From positions 1 through 57,484 of the forward strand of contig JAIEMA010000029.1 in NCBI GenBank assembly GCA_019752535.1: a DNA stretch of 57,484 nt, written 5' to 3'. Below, piece after piece: positions 8,522-16,925 of the stretch. The notes under the pieces were generated by a model. It ran no database searches, had not been told where the DNA came from, and was given only the letters and a program-made list of their open reading frames with translations. Numbering within the stretch: the stretch's first letter is position 1; the number at the start of each line of letters is the position of its first letter. The translations under genes and the position numbers were made by a program. The DNA comes from Bacteriovoracaceae bacterium. Lineage in GTDB: Bacteria; Bdellovibrionota; Bacteriovoracia; Bacteriovoracales; Bacteriovoracaceae.

Positions 8522-8566
8522 AGATTAAACAGGATGTTTGTCCCCTAATTAAGACATGAGGTCTTC

Positions 8567-10207
8567 ATGAAATTATCCCTTCTTCTCTCTATTATCCTTT
8601 TATCAGGATGTGCCCAGCTGAAGCGTCGCTCAATTGCCAGCAGTGACTCTAAAAAGCTTATGGACACCACAGAGATCGAATGGTCAGCACTCGAAAAAAT
8701 GGATGAAGAAGGCGAAAACACCCATGCACTGGTTGATACCGATGCCAGTGATTCAGAAATTGCGAAGGCCCAAGGCGGCAGCCCTGATGACACGGAAGCT
8801 GTTGAAGAGAGTAAATCTTCTAGACCCTTCCTTAAGCAAGTTCGCACTAAGCGTGTAAAGTTTTGGGTCGACTACTTCACAGTGAAGCAACGTGATCGCT
8901 TCCAGCGTTTTTTAGATAACGCTTCTATGTATAAGCCCATCGTGGAGAAGATTTTAGAGAATGAAGGTGTGCCAAAAGAATTGTTCTATGTCGGCCTAAT
9001 CGAATCGGGCTATTACCTTGGAGCTCATTCAAGAGCTAAAGCTGTTGGCCCTTGGCAGTTTATCAGAGGCACGGCCAAGAGATACAACCTTACAATGAAT
9101 AATGATATTGATGAGCGCCGTGATATTTTTAAAGCGACACAAGCAGCGGCTCAATACTTCAGAGATCTTCACAACATTTTCTCCTCTTGGGAGCTCGCTC
9201 TTGCGGCTTATAACTCTGGTGAATATGGTGTGATTAGAAGAATTACAAAATATAAGACGAGAGATTATTATGAACTCTCACACAAACAGCAGCTGCCATC
9301 TGAAACCATTAACTATGTGCCAAAAGTGATTGCGGCCATGTATGTAGTGAATAATGCCGAAAAATATGGCTTCCGCTTAAATTCAGCGGCCGCTCAATTT
9401 TGGCAGAAAACTAAAATGATCGATGCTCCTAAGGGTAAGAGTCTCTCTTATCTCTCTAAGCGCGTGGGAATTTCTTCCACACTTCTCGCAAAACTTAATC
9501 CTGAATTGAGAGCGGGAAAAACGCCTCGCTCATTCCCTGGGACCTACCAAATTCGCATTCCTGCTGACAAGCACACCGAGTGGATGGAAACGTATGTCGC
9601 TGATGCGCCGACTGAGAGTTCACGTGTAAAAGAAGTAGAAGTTTTAAGAGAAAAAATTCTGAATCCCCCTCCTTATGTAGCACCAGTGGCGATGGTTAAG
9701 AAGAAAATTAAAATCCATCGCACTCGCCGAGGCGATACACTTTCAAGTATTGCAGCTCATCACAACATGAGTCTTCGTGACTTGGCCCAAATGAATGGTC
9801 TCACGACCCGCAGCCGCATCAAAATTGGACAGAAGATTCGTCTTGAAAAATCTAGTCGCAAAATCGCAAGCACTTCAGCGACAAAGAGCAAAAAAGTCGC
9901 CAAGGTTAAGCCCATTGTTTATCGCTTGAAATCTGGGGAAACACTCACTGATGTGGCGACTTGGTTTAACACCTCTGTCACCGCACTTAAGAGAGAGAAC
10001 CACATTAATCGTGGAAGAAATCTTCATGTCGGCCATAAGATCAGAATCCCAGAGACAAAGCGTGGGACGTACACTGTTAAGCGTGGCGACTATCTTCTCA
10101 AGATTGCTGAGAAGTTTAATCTTAATCAAACAGCTCTCATGAAGCTTAATGATTTAAAGCGCGCCAGACTCTTTCCTGGTCAGCGCCTAGTGGTTAATCT
10201 CGAATAA
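8567..10207 (+). CDS. mltD: Membrane-bound lytic transglycosylase D-like lipoprotein with three LysM domains
   Basis: A 546-residue lipoprotein (lipobox LLSGC, Cys15). An acidic linker is followed by an SLT catalytic domain at about residues 120-260. Glu146 in YVGLIESGYY is the catalytic acid and AVGPWQFIRGTAKRYNL is the substrate-groove motif. Three LysM peptidoglycan-binding repeats follow (about residues 388-430, 447-490 and 498-545). This is the MltD architecture: an outer-membrane-anchored enzyme cleaving glycan strands to 1,6-anhydromuropeptides. It has a GAGG ribosome site and its own promoter. Its last 14 bases overlap the convergent hydrolase gene. Confidence 0.92.
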   Translation: MKLSLLLSIILLSGCAQLKRRSIASSDSKKLMDTTEIEWSALEKMDEEGENTHALVDTDASDSEIAKAQGGSPDDTEAVEESKSSRPFLKQVRTKRVKFWVDYFTVKQRDRFQRFLDNASMYKPIVEKILENEGVPKELFYVGLIESGYYLGAHSRAKAVGPWQFIRGTAKRYNLTMNNDIDERRDIFKATQAAAQYFRDLHNIFSSWELALAAYNSGEYGVIRRITKYKTRDYYELSHKQQLPSETINYVPKVIAAMYVVNNAEKYGFRLNSAAAQFWQKTKMIDAPKGKSLSYLSKRVGISSTLLAKLNPELRAGKTPRSFPGTYQIRIPADKHTEWMETYVADAPTESSRVKEVEVLREKILNPPPYVAPVAMVKKKIKIHRTRRGDTLSSIAAHHNMSLRDLAQMNGLTTRSRIKIGQKIRLEKSSRKIASTSATKSKKVAKVKPIVYRLKSGETLTDVATWFNTSVTALKRENHINRGRNLHVGHKIRIPETKRGTYTVKRGDYLLKIAEKFNLNQTALMKLNDLKRARLFPGQRLVVNLE

Positions 10208-11246
10208 ATTCTGGATCAAAAAATTTAAAAATGGCTTTAAGTGGTAAGTGATCTGAAGCCGGGGCATGCGCCCCGCTTACCACTTCTGTACTGATCAGAG
10301 GCCATTTTTCATTATAAAAAATATAATCCAATCTTCGATCAGGTTTTACTGAAGGAAAAGTAAACCAGCTCTCTTCTTTTTGGAGATAGAAAGTGGGATC
10401 GACGACTTCTTTTAATCCCATTAAAGTGGCTTGCTTATAAGTATGATCGCCCTCGTAATTGTCGGCAGGATTCGAGAAATTCGAGCGCTTCATGGCCCCT
10501 TCAGGGAGCATGTTGAAATCTCCGGCCACGAAATCAATTTTGCTATTTTTAACTAATTTTACCAGCTCTTTGACTTGGGCCATCTTCGCTTCTTTATCAA
10601 AAGCTTCAAGATGCAAATTAATCAGAGTGAATTCCCTACTTTCAACTTTAAAGGTCACTTCTTGAAAATAGCGATAGAGATAAAACATATTATACCACCA
10701 AGCTTTTGAAGCCGGCTTGGCGAGAAGATGAATTTTATTTTTTATTATCGGAAAACGCGAAAGGATCGCTCCGCCATTAGAAATTTTTCCAAATTGACGA
10801 GCTATGGGCCAGTAGGGAAAAGGCACATAGTTGGTGCGCCAAGATTCGGCTTTCGCCTGATAGGAGAGTCCCGTTTTTTCAGCTAAAAATTTCAATTGAT
10901 CGATATAATGAGAGCGAGAAGAGCCAAAATCAATTTCTTGCAGAAGGACAACATCTGCTCCTGAATGCTTGATCGCATCGGCCATCATCTCGAGATGGTG
11001 CTCATAAAAAGCTTTATCATTTTTTACATACTCAGCTGTTCCCTCAGAACCCATGCCATGGCCCCAGGCCATATTCCAGGTCAGGATACTGAGCGTGGTT
11101 GGATGCTCAAATGCCTTTGGATTTTTAACCTCTTCAATCTCACCGTCTACGACTTTTGCTCCTAAATCCCATGGATAGGAAGCCCACAAAAAGAATAAAA
11201 TAATCGGGGAGATCAAACTTAAAAATATAATCATCCATGCCTTCAT
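10194..11246 (-). CDS. Endonuclease/exonuclease/phosphatase family hydrolase, membrane-anchored
   Basis: A 350-residue protein with an N-terminal membrane segment, then an EEP fold. Readable motifs are LTWNMAWGHG, DVVLLQEID (metal-binding Glu), INLHLEAF, FVAGDFNMLPEG, RLDYIFYNEKW and ASDHLPLKAIF (catalytic His). The family includes nucleases, inositol phosphatases and sphingomyelinases. A membrane-anchored form facing the periplasm suggests a secreted phosphodiesterase, but the substrate is unknown. Its ATG overlaps the stop of the dihydroorotase-like gene (ATGA), so it is the last gene of a three-gene operon. Confidence 0.85.
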   Translation of the reverse strand: MKAWMIIFLSLISPIILFFLWASYPWDLGAKVVDGEIEEVKNPKAFEHPTTLSILTWNMAWGHGMGSEGTAEYVKNDKAFYEHHLEMMADAIKHSGADVVLLQEIDFGSSRSHYIDQLKFLAEKTGLSYQAKAESWRTNYVPFPYWPIARQFGKISNGGAILSRFPIIKNKIHLLAKPASKAWWYNMFYLYRYFQEVTFKVESREFTLINLHLEAFDKEAKMAQVKELVKLVKNSKIDFVAGDFNMLPEGAMKRSNFSNPADNYEGDHTYKQATLMGLKEVVDPTFYLQKEESWFTFPSVKPDRRLDYIFYNEKWPLISTEVVSGAHAPASDHLPLKAIFKFFDPEFIRD

Positions 11247-12517
11247 TTTTGAGCTATTCCTTGAACAAAGACTTGTTCTACACGCCCTGGGAAGGTCACA
11301 CCCACAAACGGCCCATGGCCGACTTTGGTGCGCAAATCTTTGGCTTCTAATTTATAAGGTGATTTCAAATTCAAAACTGTCACATTGGCCATGAAGCCAG
11401 AGCGCAAGAAACCAAAACCAAGTCCTAGCTTTTTAAACGGTGGATAATGAGCACTCAACTCATTTAAGAATTGATTCACAAAAGCCCCAGGATTCTCAGC
11501 ACACATCAAAGCAATCCGCTCAGGTGTAAACTTTTGATCCACCAATAGCCACGTGACAAAAGCGCCATAGCTATCAAGGCCTGTGAGCCCCGAGGTACCT
11601 TTCTCTTTTTCTTCTTTGGAATGAGGCGCGTGATCAGTGGCAAGAAATTCAATCTCACCTCTTTTCGCCGCTTCCAGCAAAGTGTGACGATCATATTCAA
11701 AGCGAATCGGAGGATTCATTTGAAAAAATCCGCGCTCAACATCTGAGAGTTGATCTTGCGAAAAATAAAGATGCTGAGGAGTGACCTCGCATTGAACCTT
11801 TACACCTCTAGCACGGGCCTGATTGATCATTTTCAAGCCTTCGCCTGAGCTATAGTGGCAAAGCTTTCCTTGGAGATTATATTTTTCAATCAAGCGCAGG
11901 GCCGTCTTTGTCGCTAAAATTTCACATTCCACAGGACGTCTCTCATGATGAGTCGCTTCTGTTTTATGCTTCTCTAATTCAACGGGATCTTCACAATGAA
12001 AGCTCACCCATTGAGAGCGATAATGGGAGAGCACCTCATCAAGCTCTTGATCATTTTTAAAAAATAACTCTCCAATCGAAGGACCCATATAAGCCTTGTA
12101 GGGAACCTTAAGCTTAAGAGGTCTCGTCTGAGGGCCGATGCCTGCGTAAAGGAGAAAAGAGACAAGAGATTTTTCAGTGAGTTTTAACTTCGCCAGATAG
12201 CTTTCATCATCAATGGGCGGGATGGGATTATTGGGCATATCACACACATGAGTAACTCCCCCATTAATTGCCGCGAGTCCTGCAGATTGAAAATCCTCTT
12301 TATAAAGATGCTTTTGAGACACATCTTCTCGAGCGTGAATATGAATATCTCCCATACCCGCAAACGCCAGGCAGTCATCATTAAAATAAAAGTCAATTTT
12401 ATCTTGAGGAATTGAGAGATCACCAAAAGCGTGAATCAATCCTGTCTGTTCATTGAATTGAAGCTGCTGTCTTTTGACTTGCGATGAAGTCGCAAAAACG
12501 GCGCTGATGCTCTTCAT
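11243..12517 (-). CDS. Dihydroorotase-like cyclic amidohydrolase
   Basis: A 424-residue metal-dependent amidohydrolase. The metal motif GMGDIHIHAREDV, a Lys in VPYKAYMG that may be carbamylated, the His of FHCEDP, LCHYSSGEG, EVTPQHLYFS and the catalytic TDHAPHS all match type I dihydroorotases. The family converts carbamoyl-aspartate to dihydroorotate or opens related cyclic imides. The first metal motif is HIHARE rather than HVHFREPG. The operon partners are an SDR and an EEP hydrolase rather than pyr genes, so a pyrimidine role is likely but not certain. ATGA overlaps occur at both ends. Confidence 0.8.
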   Translation of the reverse strand: MKSISAVFATSSQVKRQQLQFNEQTGLIHAFGDLSIPQDKIDFYFNDDCLAFAGMGDIHIHAREDVSQKHLYKEDFQSAGLAAINGGVTHVCDMPNNPIPPIDDESYLAKLKLTEKSLVSFLLYAGIGPQTRPLKLKVPYKAYMGPSIGELFFKNDQELDEVLSHYRSQWVSFHCEDPVELEKHKTEATHHERRPVECEILATKTALRLIEKYNLQGKLCHYSSGEGLKMINQARARGVKVQCEVTPQHLYFSQDQLSDVERGFFQMNPPIRFEYDRHTLLEAAKRGEIEFLATDHAPHSKEEKEKGTSGLTGLDSYGAFVTWLLVDQKFTPERIALMCAENPGAFVNQFLNELSAHYPPFKKLGLGFGFLRSGFMANVTVLNLKSPYKLEAKDLRTKVGHGPFVGVTFPGRVEQVFVQGIAQK

Positions 12518-13260
12518 GTCTGCCCTCTGCGAACAGTCGTAGGACTTCCTTGCTGGGTTGGCATAGTGGTCATTTCATCAATACAGACATGCCTTGGCTG
12601 CTCGAGCATAAAGACAATTTGACGAGCTATATCTTCAGGCGTGAGGGGTTGCATGTTTTGATAAACAGCATCGGCCGCGGCCTGATCCCCTTTGAATCTC
12701 ACGACAGAAAATTCACTCTCCACCATGCCGGGGGAAATTTGCATGACTCTCAAATTTCTGCCACAGGTCTCTTCACGTAAAACTTTTGTAAAGGCCCAAA
12801 GAGCATGCTTAGAGGCACAATAAACGGCTCCACCTGGATAAGTCAGATGCCCGGCAATGGAGCAGATATTTAAAATATCTCCCCCACCTTGATTGAGCAT
12901 AGGATTAAGAAGAGCGTGAGTAAGATTAAATACTGCCTCCACATTCACACTCATCATTTTTTGCCAATCCTGGGGATCACTCTTCTCTACAGGATCACGC
13001 CCAAGAGCAAGGCCTGCATTGTTAATGAGAACATCAAAATTTTCTCCCCACTTAGCTTTAAGCGTTGAGATGAAGTTTTTATCTGTGACGTCGATGGCTA
13101 AATAATGGGCCGATAAAGACTGAGCAAGTTTTGATAAGCGATCTTCACGCCTGGCGATTAAAAAAAGCTCTGCTCCTCGCTCAAAAAGCGCGCGGGCCGT
13201 GGCTTCACCAATGCCGGAACTTGCTCCGGTCAGAAGGATTTTTTTATTTTTTAATGACAT
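12514..13260 (-). CDS. Short-chain dehydrogenase/reductase (YdfG-like)
   Basis: A 248-residue NAD(P)-dependent classical SDR. The cofactor motif GASSGIGEATARAL, the NNAG motif, the catalytic Ser in CSIAGH and YxxxK in VYCASKHALWAF are intact. The GGAVYCASKHAL context resembles YdfG/serine dehydrogenase-type enzymes acting on hydroxy acids, but the substrate is not defined by sequence. It is first in the operon; its stop overlaps the dihydroorotase-like start by ATGA. There is no obvious metabolic link between the three products. Confidence 0.88.
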   Translation of the reverse strand: MSLKNKKILLTGASSGIGEATARALFERGAELFLIARREDRLSKLAQSLSAHYLAIDVTDKNFISTLKAKWGENFDVLINNAGLALGRDPVEKSDPQDWQKMMSVNVEAVFNLTHALLNPMLNQGGGDILNICSIAGHLTYPGGAVYCASKHALWAFTKVLREETCGRNLRVMQISPGMVESEFSVVRFKGDQAAADAVYQNMQPLTPEDIARQIVFMLEQPRHVCIDEMTTMPTQQGSPTTVRRGQT

Positions 13261-13298
13261 GGGAAAAGTCTAACAAAGAGCGATAAAGTTAGGCCAGT

Positions 13299-15407
13299 TC
13301 AATGACCTAGAACATTAATTGACCAGGCATTCAAAGTACCGGTCACAGAATCAGAGTAGCCATCAATTATTTTTACAGTCCACGTTGTGCCGAAAATGCC
13401 TGAGCCACTTTCTCCATAAAAGGCATTCGTCGTGAGAACAACATCCAGATCTGAATCAGGTGAATAACCTGAAGCATAAGGGACAAAGAGTGCATTATTA
13501 ATGTTTAAGAGAATACTTTTTGTGCCATTGGGAGAAGTGAGCTCAACCCCAATTTCACCAGAATGAGCGTGGGTGATCTGAACCTTAATCTGGACAGATT
13601 CAATGGTTTTGGTCGCAAGACTTGGAAGATTCAAGGATCTTGTCACTCCATTGGGATCAGCATCGGGAATGGCCACGCTTAATCCTGTTTCTCCAAAACC
13701 GGCATCATCAAAATCAGGATTCGATTCAAACCAATTCACTGAAACTGGAACATAGCTTGGATCGGCGGCCATAGTGACAGCGGCCGTGGCATTGACGCGC
13801 CCGAACCCATACCAATTGTGATACGGATGACCAGCTGCATTCGTGACCCAGCCCTGTTCATACTCATGGCCAGCTAAGCGTAGTGAAGCTTGATAATGAT
13901 TTGTCGCTGCTGCCGCTGGCTGCACCTGATCGGCCGTCACGGCCAAAATATGCTTCACATCTCTCCACGTGAGATTAGGATTGGCAGAAAGCATCAACGC
14001 CACCACACCTGCCGTGTTGGGAGAAGCGGAAGAAGTCCCATTCATCGTTGAAGTGTAATCGCAGGTCGGGTTGTAAGTGAGAAAAGTGGAATTAGTCGTC
14101 GAGAATCTTTCAAAAAAATTATAACTGAAAAGGGTACCCGCAACGGTTGAGTAGCCTTGAGAGCAACTGGTGAGATCCGTTGTGACAATCGCTGGATCAT
14201 CATCGCCATCTTCACCGCCGGGAGCACTCACCCACAAGTTTGATCCTGCATTTGAATAGCTAGACGCCACACCATTCGCTTCGACGGCCCCCACTAAAAT
14301 AAAAAAAAGTGAATTATTATCAAGCGGTATATTGGCATTCTGAGGAGCACAGACCGTTCCTAACGGGGAGACCGTTCCACAAAACGAATCGTACTCATTA
14401 CCAGCGGCCTTAATATAAATTTGACCTAAACCTGATCGGCCATTTTTCACACGATCACGTAAATGGGCCATATAGAGTGAATCCGTTTCAAAATCGAAAT
14501 TCGCTCCAGAGCCGTAGCTGTAATTAAAAATATCAAAATCACCGCTCGCCTGAGAGATCATCATACTGGTGGTTTGCTGACTTTCAATAAATTGAAAAGT
14601 CGCCACACGTGCTTTAGGGGCCACTCCAGTGCCCCCTAAATTATTCCAGCCCTGAGCAGCGATAATACCCGTGACGGCCGTTCCGTGAGCTTCACCAAAA
14701 GTGGATGGAGCCCCGAGGTAGCCATTGGAGCTTGATCCTGTTTTATAATTTCTGTGTCCTGCTGAAATAAGATTATTCACTAAATCAGGATGGGATGTAT
14801 CTAAGCCAGAATCAGAGACGGCCACACGAACACCTTGACCAAAATAGCCGGCCTGCCATGCCCCAAGCACACTCATATCCTCGCCAGCTGTTCCCGTGTT
14901 GCCACTAAAAAAATTGACGCCATCATTTTCTAAATGCCACTGGAAGGGACGAAGTAAGTCACCTTTCACAATCAAAGTTAATTGCGCAGTCACATCTGTG
15001 GTCGCAGCTTTTGAAGCAGTGACAATTAATCCATTCAATGTTGCCGACGAGACAGTCGGAATACCAGAAATCACAGCGGTGGTTCCGACAATCGAAGCCG
15101 TCAGTCCTGCTGGAAGTGCTGTTGAAGTTGAAACACTCCAGCCCCCACCAGTTAATCCACTCATGACCGTGTAGGAGTAAGAGAGACCCATGAAGGCGTA
15201 CTGAACGCTTGAAGAGGAAGTTGGAAAATTCCACCCAGGAGTCGTGCTTCCTGCTCCAGATCCCCCAGTAGTGCTTGAACTATCAGAGCCGCCAGTGGAA
15301 GTAGAATTAGCAGGCGCAGGTTTTGAAGTGGGCTGACAGCTCACTAAAACCAGGGTTATGGATAGTAAAATGGCCTTAAACAAAAAGCGCCTCCACAAGA
15401 GACTCAT
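13299..15407 (-). CDS. S8 subtilisin-like serine peptidase with P domain, lipoprotein
   Basis: A 702-residue secreted protease. The lipobox LVSC (Cys24) is followed by a Ser/Thr/Gly-rich linker, a putative Ig-like domain at about residues 60-148 and a kexin-type S8 catalytic domain. Its triad is Asp199 (VSDSGLDTSHPDL), His241 (EAHGTAVTG) and Ser459 (NGTSSASP), with Asn337 as the oxyanion residue. A proprotein-convertase P domain fills about residues 590-702. The catalytic domain begins kexin-like (FQWHLENDG) with no recognisable inhibitory prodomain in front. The gene 29 bases upstream may supply that function. No clear Shine-Dalgarno precedes the ATG. Confidence 0.92.
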   Translation of the reverse strand: MSLLWRRFLFKAILLSITLVLVSCQPTSKPAPANSTSTGGSDSSSTTGGSGAGSTTPGWNFPTSSSSVQYAFMGLSYSYTVMSGLTGGGWSVSTSTALPAGLTASIVGTTAVISGIPTVSSATLNGLIVTASKAATTDVTAQLTLIVKGDLLRPFQWHLENDGVNFFSGNTGTAGEDMSVLGAWQAGYFGQGVRVAVSDSGLDTSHPDLVNNLISAGHRNYKTGSSSNGYLGAPSTFGEAHGTAVTGIIAAQGWNNLGGTGVAPKARVATFQFIESQQTTSMMISQASGDFDIFNYSYGSGANFDFETDSLYMAHLRDRVKNGRSGLGQIYIKAAGNEYDSFCGTVSPLGTVCAPQNANIPLDNNSLFFILVGAVEANGVASSYSNAGSNLWVSAPGGEDGDDDPAIVTTDLTSCSQGYSTVAGTLFSYNFFERFSTTNSTFLTYNPTCDYTSTMNGTSSASPNTAGVVALMLSANPNLTWRDVKHILAVTADQVQPAAAATNHYQASLRLAGHEYEQGWVTNAAGHPYHNWYGFGRVNATAAVTMAADPSYVPVSVNWFESNPDFDDAGFGETGLSVAIPDADPNGVTRSLNLPSLATKTIESVQIKVQITHAHSGEIGVELTSPNGTKSILLNINNALFVPYASGYSPDSDLDVVLTTNAFYGESGSGIFGTTWTVKIIDGYSDSVTGTLNAWSINVLGH

Positions 15408-15436
15408 CGGTCAAAAAGGCTAGAAATTTTAGAGAC

Positions 15437-16102
15437 TTATTGGGCGAATCGGGCCTGGGATAAAATCTCCCATTCAAGCTTTTTAAAAAGGCCTGTCGAC
15501 TGGAGACAAGTCCTTAATTCTTCATGATTCTCTTCACTCGACTTGATCAAATAGCCTCTAATCGAGGGATAGGACTCTTTGATCTCACAGGGACATTGAG
15601 AGCTAAATTGTGAACTTTGAGAGAGCTGATTTGATCCTTGGGCCTTGAGAATTCCCGTAAAAATTCCCACTAATTTGTTATCTTCCCTCTCTACCAGCTG
15701 TAACCCCTCCACTCCACGAGGAAGATCACCTGAGGCAATAATCACAAAACCCGCGCGCCTTGAGATCACAGGAATATCTCTCACTCGAGAATCATTACTA
15801 TCGACGGCGACGGCCCCATCAAGCCATCTCCATAAACGTCCATTTTGTGAAAATCCTGGTGTATTCACAGAGGGAGAAATGATCTGGCGGTCAATGTTTA
15901 AAGTAGAAGCCCTGAAGTTATCTCTTCGCGATTCTTTTGTGACAGAAGGTCGATCAGTGAGCGCTACTTGAGCTGGCGCACGTTGAGATGAAAGGGGCTG
16001 AGGTTTTATTTCAGCAACATTGGCCGGTGCAGGTTTTTTCTGGAAGAAAAAAAAGAATCCTAGGGCCAAAATGAGAGTGAGAAAAATCCACCATCTCTTC
16101 AT
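15437..16102 (-). CDS. Hypothetical secreted or anchored protein, possible partner of the S8 peptidase
   Basis: A 221-residue protein with an N-terminal hydrophobic anchor and then a low-complexity Pro/Ala/Gln stretch. No family was recognised. The C-terminal part (RGYLIKSS, a helical segment, then STGLFKKLEWEIL) has the strand-helix-strand rhythm of the peptidase inhibitor I9/subtilisin prodomain. It ends 29 bases before the S8 peptidase gene on the same strand. A prodomain-like inhibitor or chaperone encoded in trans is a guess from position and pattern only. Confidence 0.55.
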   Translation of the reverse strand: MKRWWIFLTLILALGFFFFFQKKPAPANVAEIKPQPLSSQRAPAQVALTDRPSVTKESRRDNFRASTLNIDRQIISPSVNTPGFSQNGRLWRWLDGAVAVDSNDSRVRDIPVISRRAGFVIIASGDLPRGVEGLQLVEREDNKLVGIFTGILKAQGSNQLSQSSQFSSQCPCEIKESYPSIRGYLIKSSEENHEELRTCLQSTGLFKKLEWEILSQARFAQ

Positions 16103-16133
16103 GCCTCTATCATACCCTGGCCAGAGATGAATT

Positions 16134-16925
16134 TTAGTTGAGCTTTTCTTTCAGGAAATTCATGCCCCCTGAAACGGCAGAACCGGCCCAAATAAACGTA
16201 TTTATGTGCCCCATTTTTTTCACTAAGTGCAAACGGGCCTCTTTATTAAAACGCCTAAGCAAATTTTGCATATGACTAGACTGAACGGCTTCCACCAAGC
16301 GATCAGGAATACCGTGATAGAGGAACATATCTGGGGCCCAATCTCCTAGATGATTCACCGGAGAGGCCTCAAAATACTCTTGAGGTCTCTCGTCTCTAAA
16401 TCCATCCAACAAATGAGTGATGATGGGTGAATAAGGATACCAAGATAAATCAAATGGGGCACCACCGGCGACCACAGCTTTAAGCGCCATTGATTGCTTC
16501 TCCTTTCCTTGAAGAAGGGCCCACTGAGTGATGAGGTGTCCTCCAGCGGAATAGCCCCAGCCCCCTAAGCGAGAAGGATCGAAAAGATATTTTTGATTTT
16601 GATTTTTAAACCAATCAATAGCAAGAGTGAGATCATCTATTTGCGCTGGATAGCGATGGGCCGGTGCAAACCGATAGGATGTATTAAGAACAACAAATCC
16701 ATGAGACGCAAGATACTGAGCGATGCCGCCCATGTCTTCTTTAGATCTTCCCCCCCATGAGCCTCCGTGAACAAGCACCACAGCGGGATAAATTTTCTCA
16801 TCTCGGGGTCTAAATATCGACGCCTTAAGTCCGGGCGCAAACTCAGCTTCCTCGTGAGAAAAAGCAAGAGGCCCCAAAGGGAGCCTCAAGCATTTTCTTA
16901 AGAGTGTGTGATAGTGATTAGCCAT
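16134..16925 (-). CDS. Alpha/beta hydrolase, esterase/BD-FAE-like
   Basis: A 263-residue hydrolase of the hormone-sensitive-lipase or feruloyl-esterase-like group. It has the oxyanion motif VHGGSWGG, the nucleophile elbow GYSAGG and a late Asp/His pair (GIPDRLV, MGHINTF). No signal peptide is visible, so it is probably cytoplasmic. Its start lies inside the aconitase 3' end (8-base overlap), implying coupling to acnA. The substrate is unknown; short acyl esters are typical. Confidence 0.85.
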   Translation of the reverse strand: MANHYHTLLRKCLRLPLGPLAFSHEEAEFAPGLKASIFRPRDEKIYPAVVLVHGGSWGGRSKEDMGGIAQYLASHGFVVLNTSYRFAPAHRYPAQIDDLTLAIDWFKNQNQKYLFDPSRLGGWGYSAGGHLITQWALLQGKEKQSMALKAVVAGGAPFDLSWYPYSPIITHLLDGFRDERPQEYFEASPVNHLGDWAPDMFLYHGIPDRLVEAVQSSHMQNLLRRFNKEARLHLVKKMGHINTFIWAGSAVSGGMNFLKEKLN

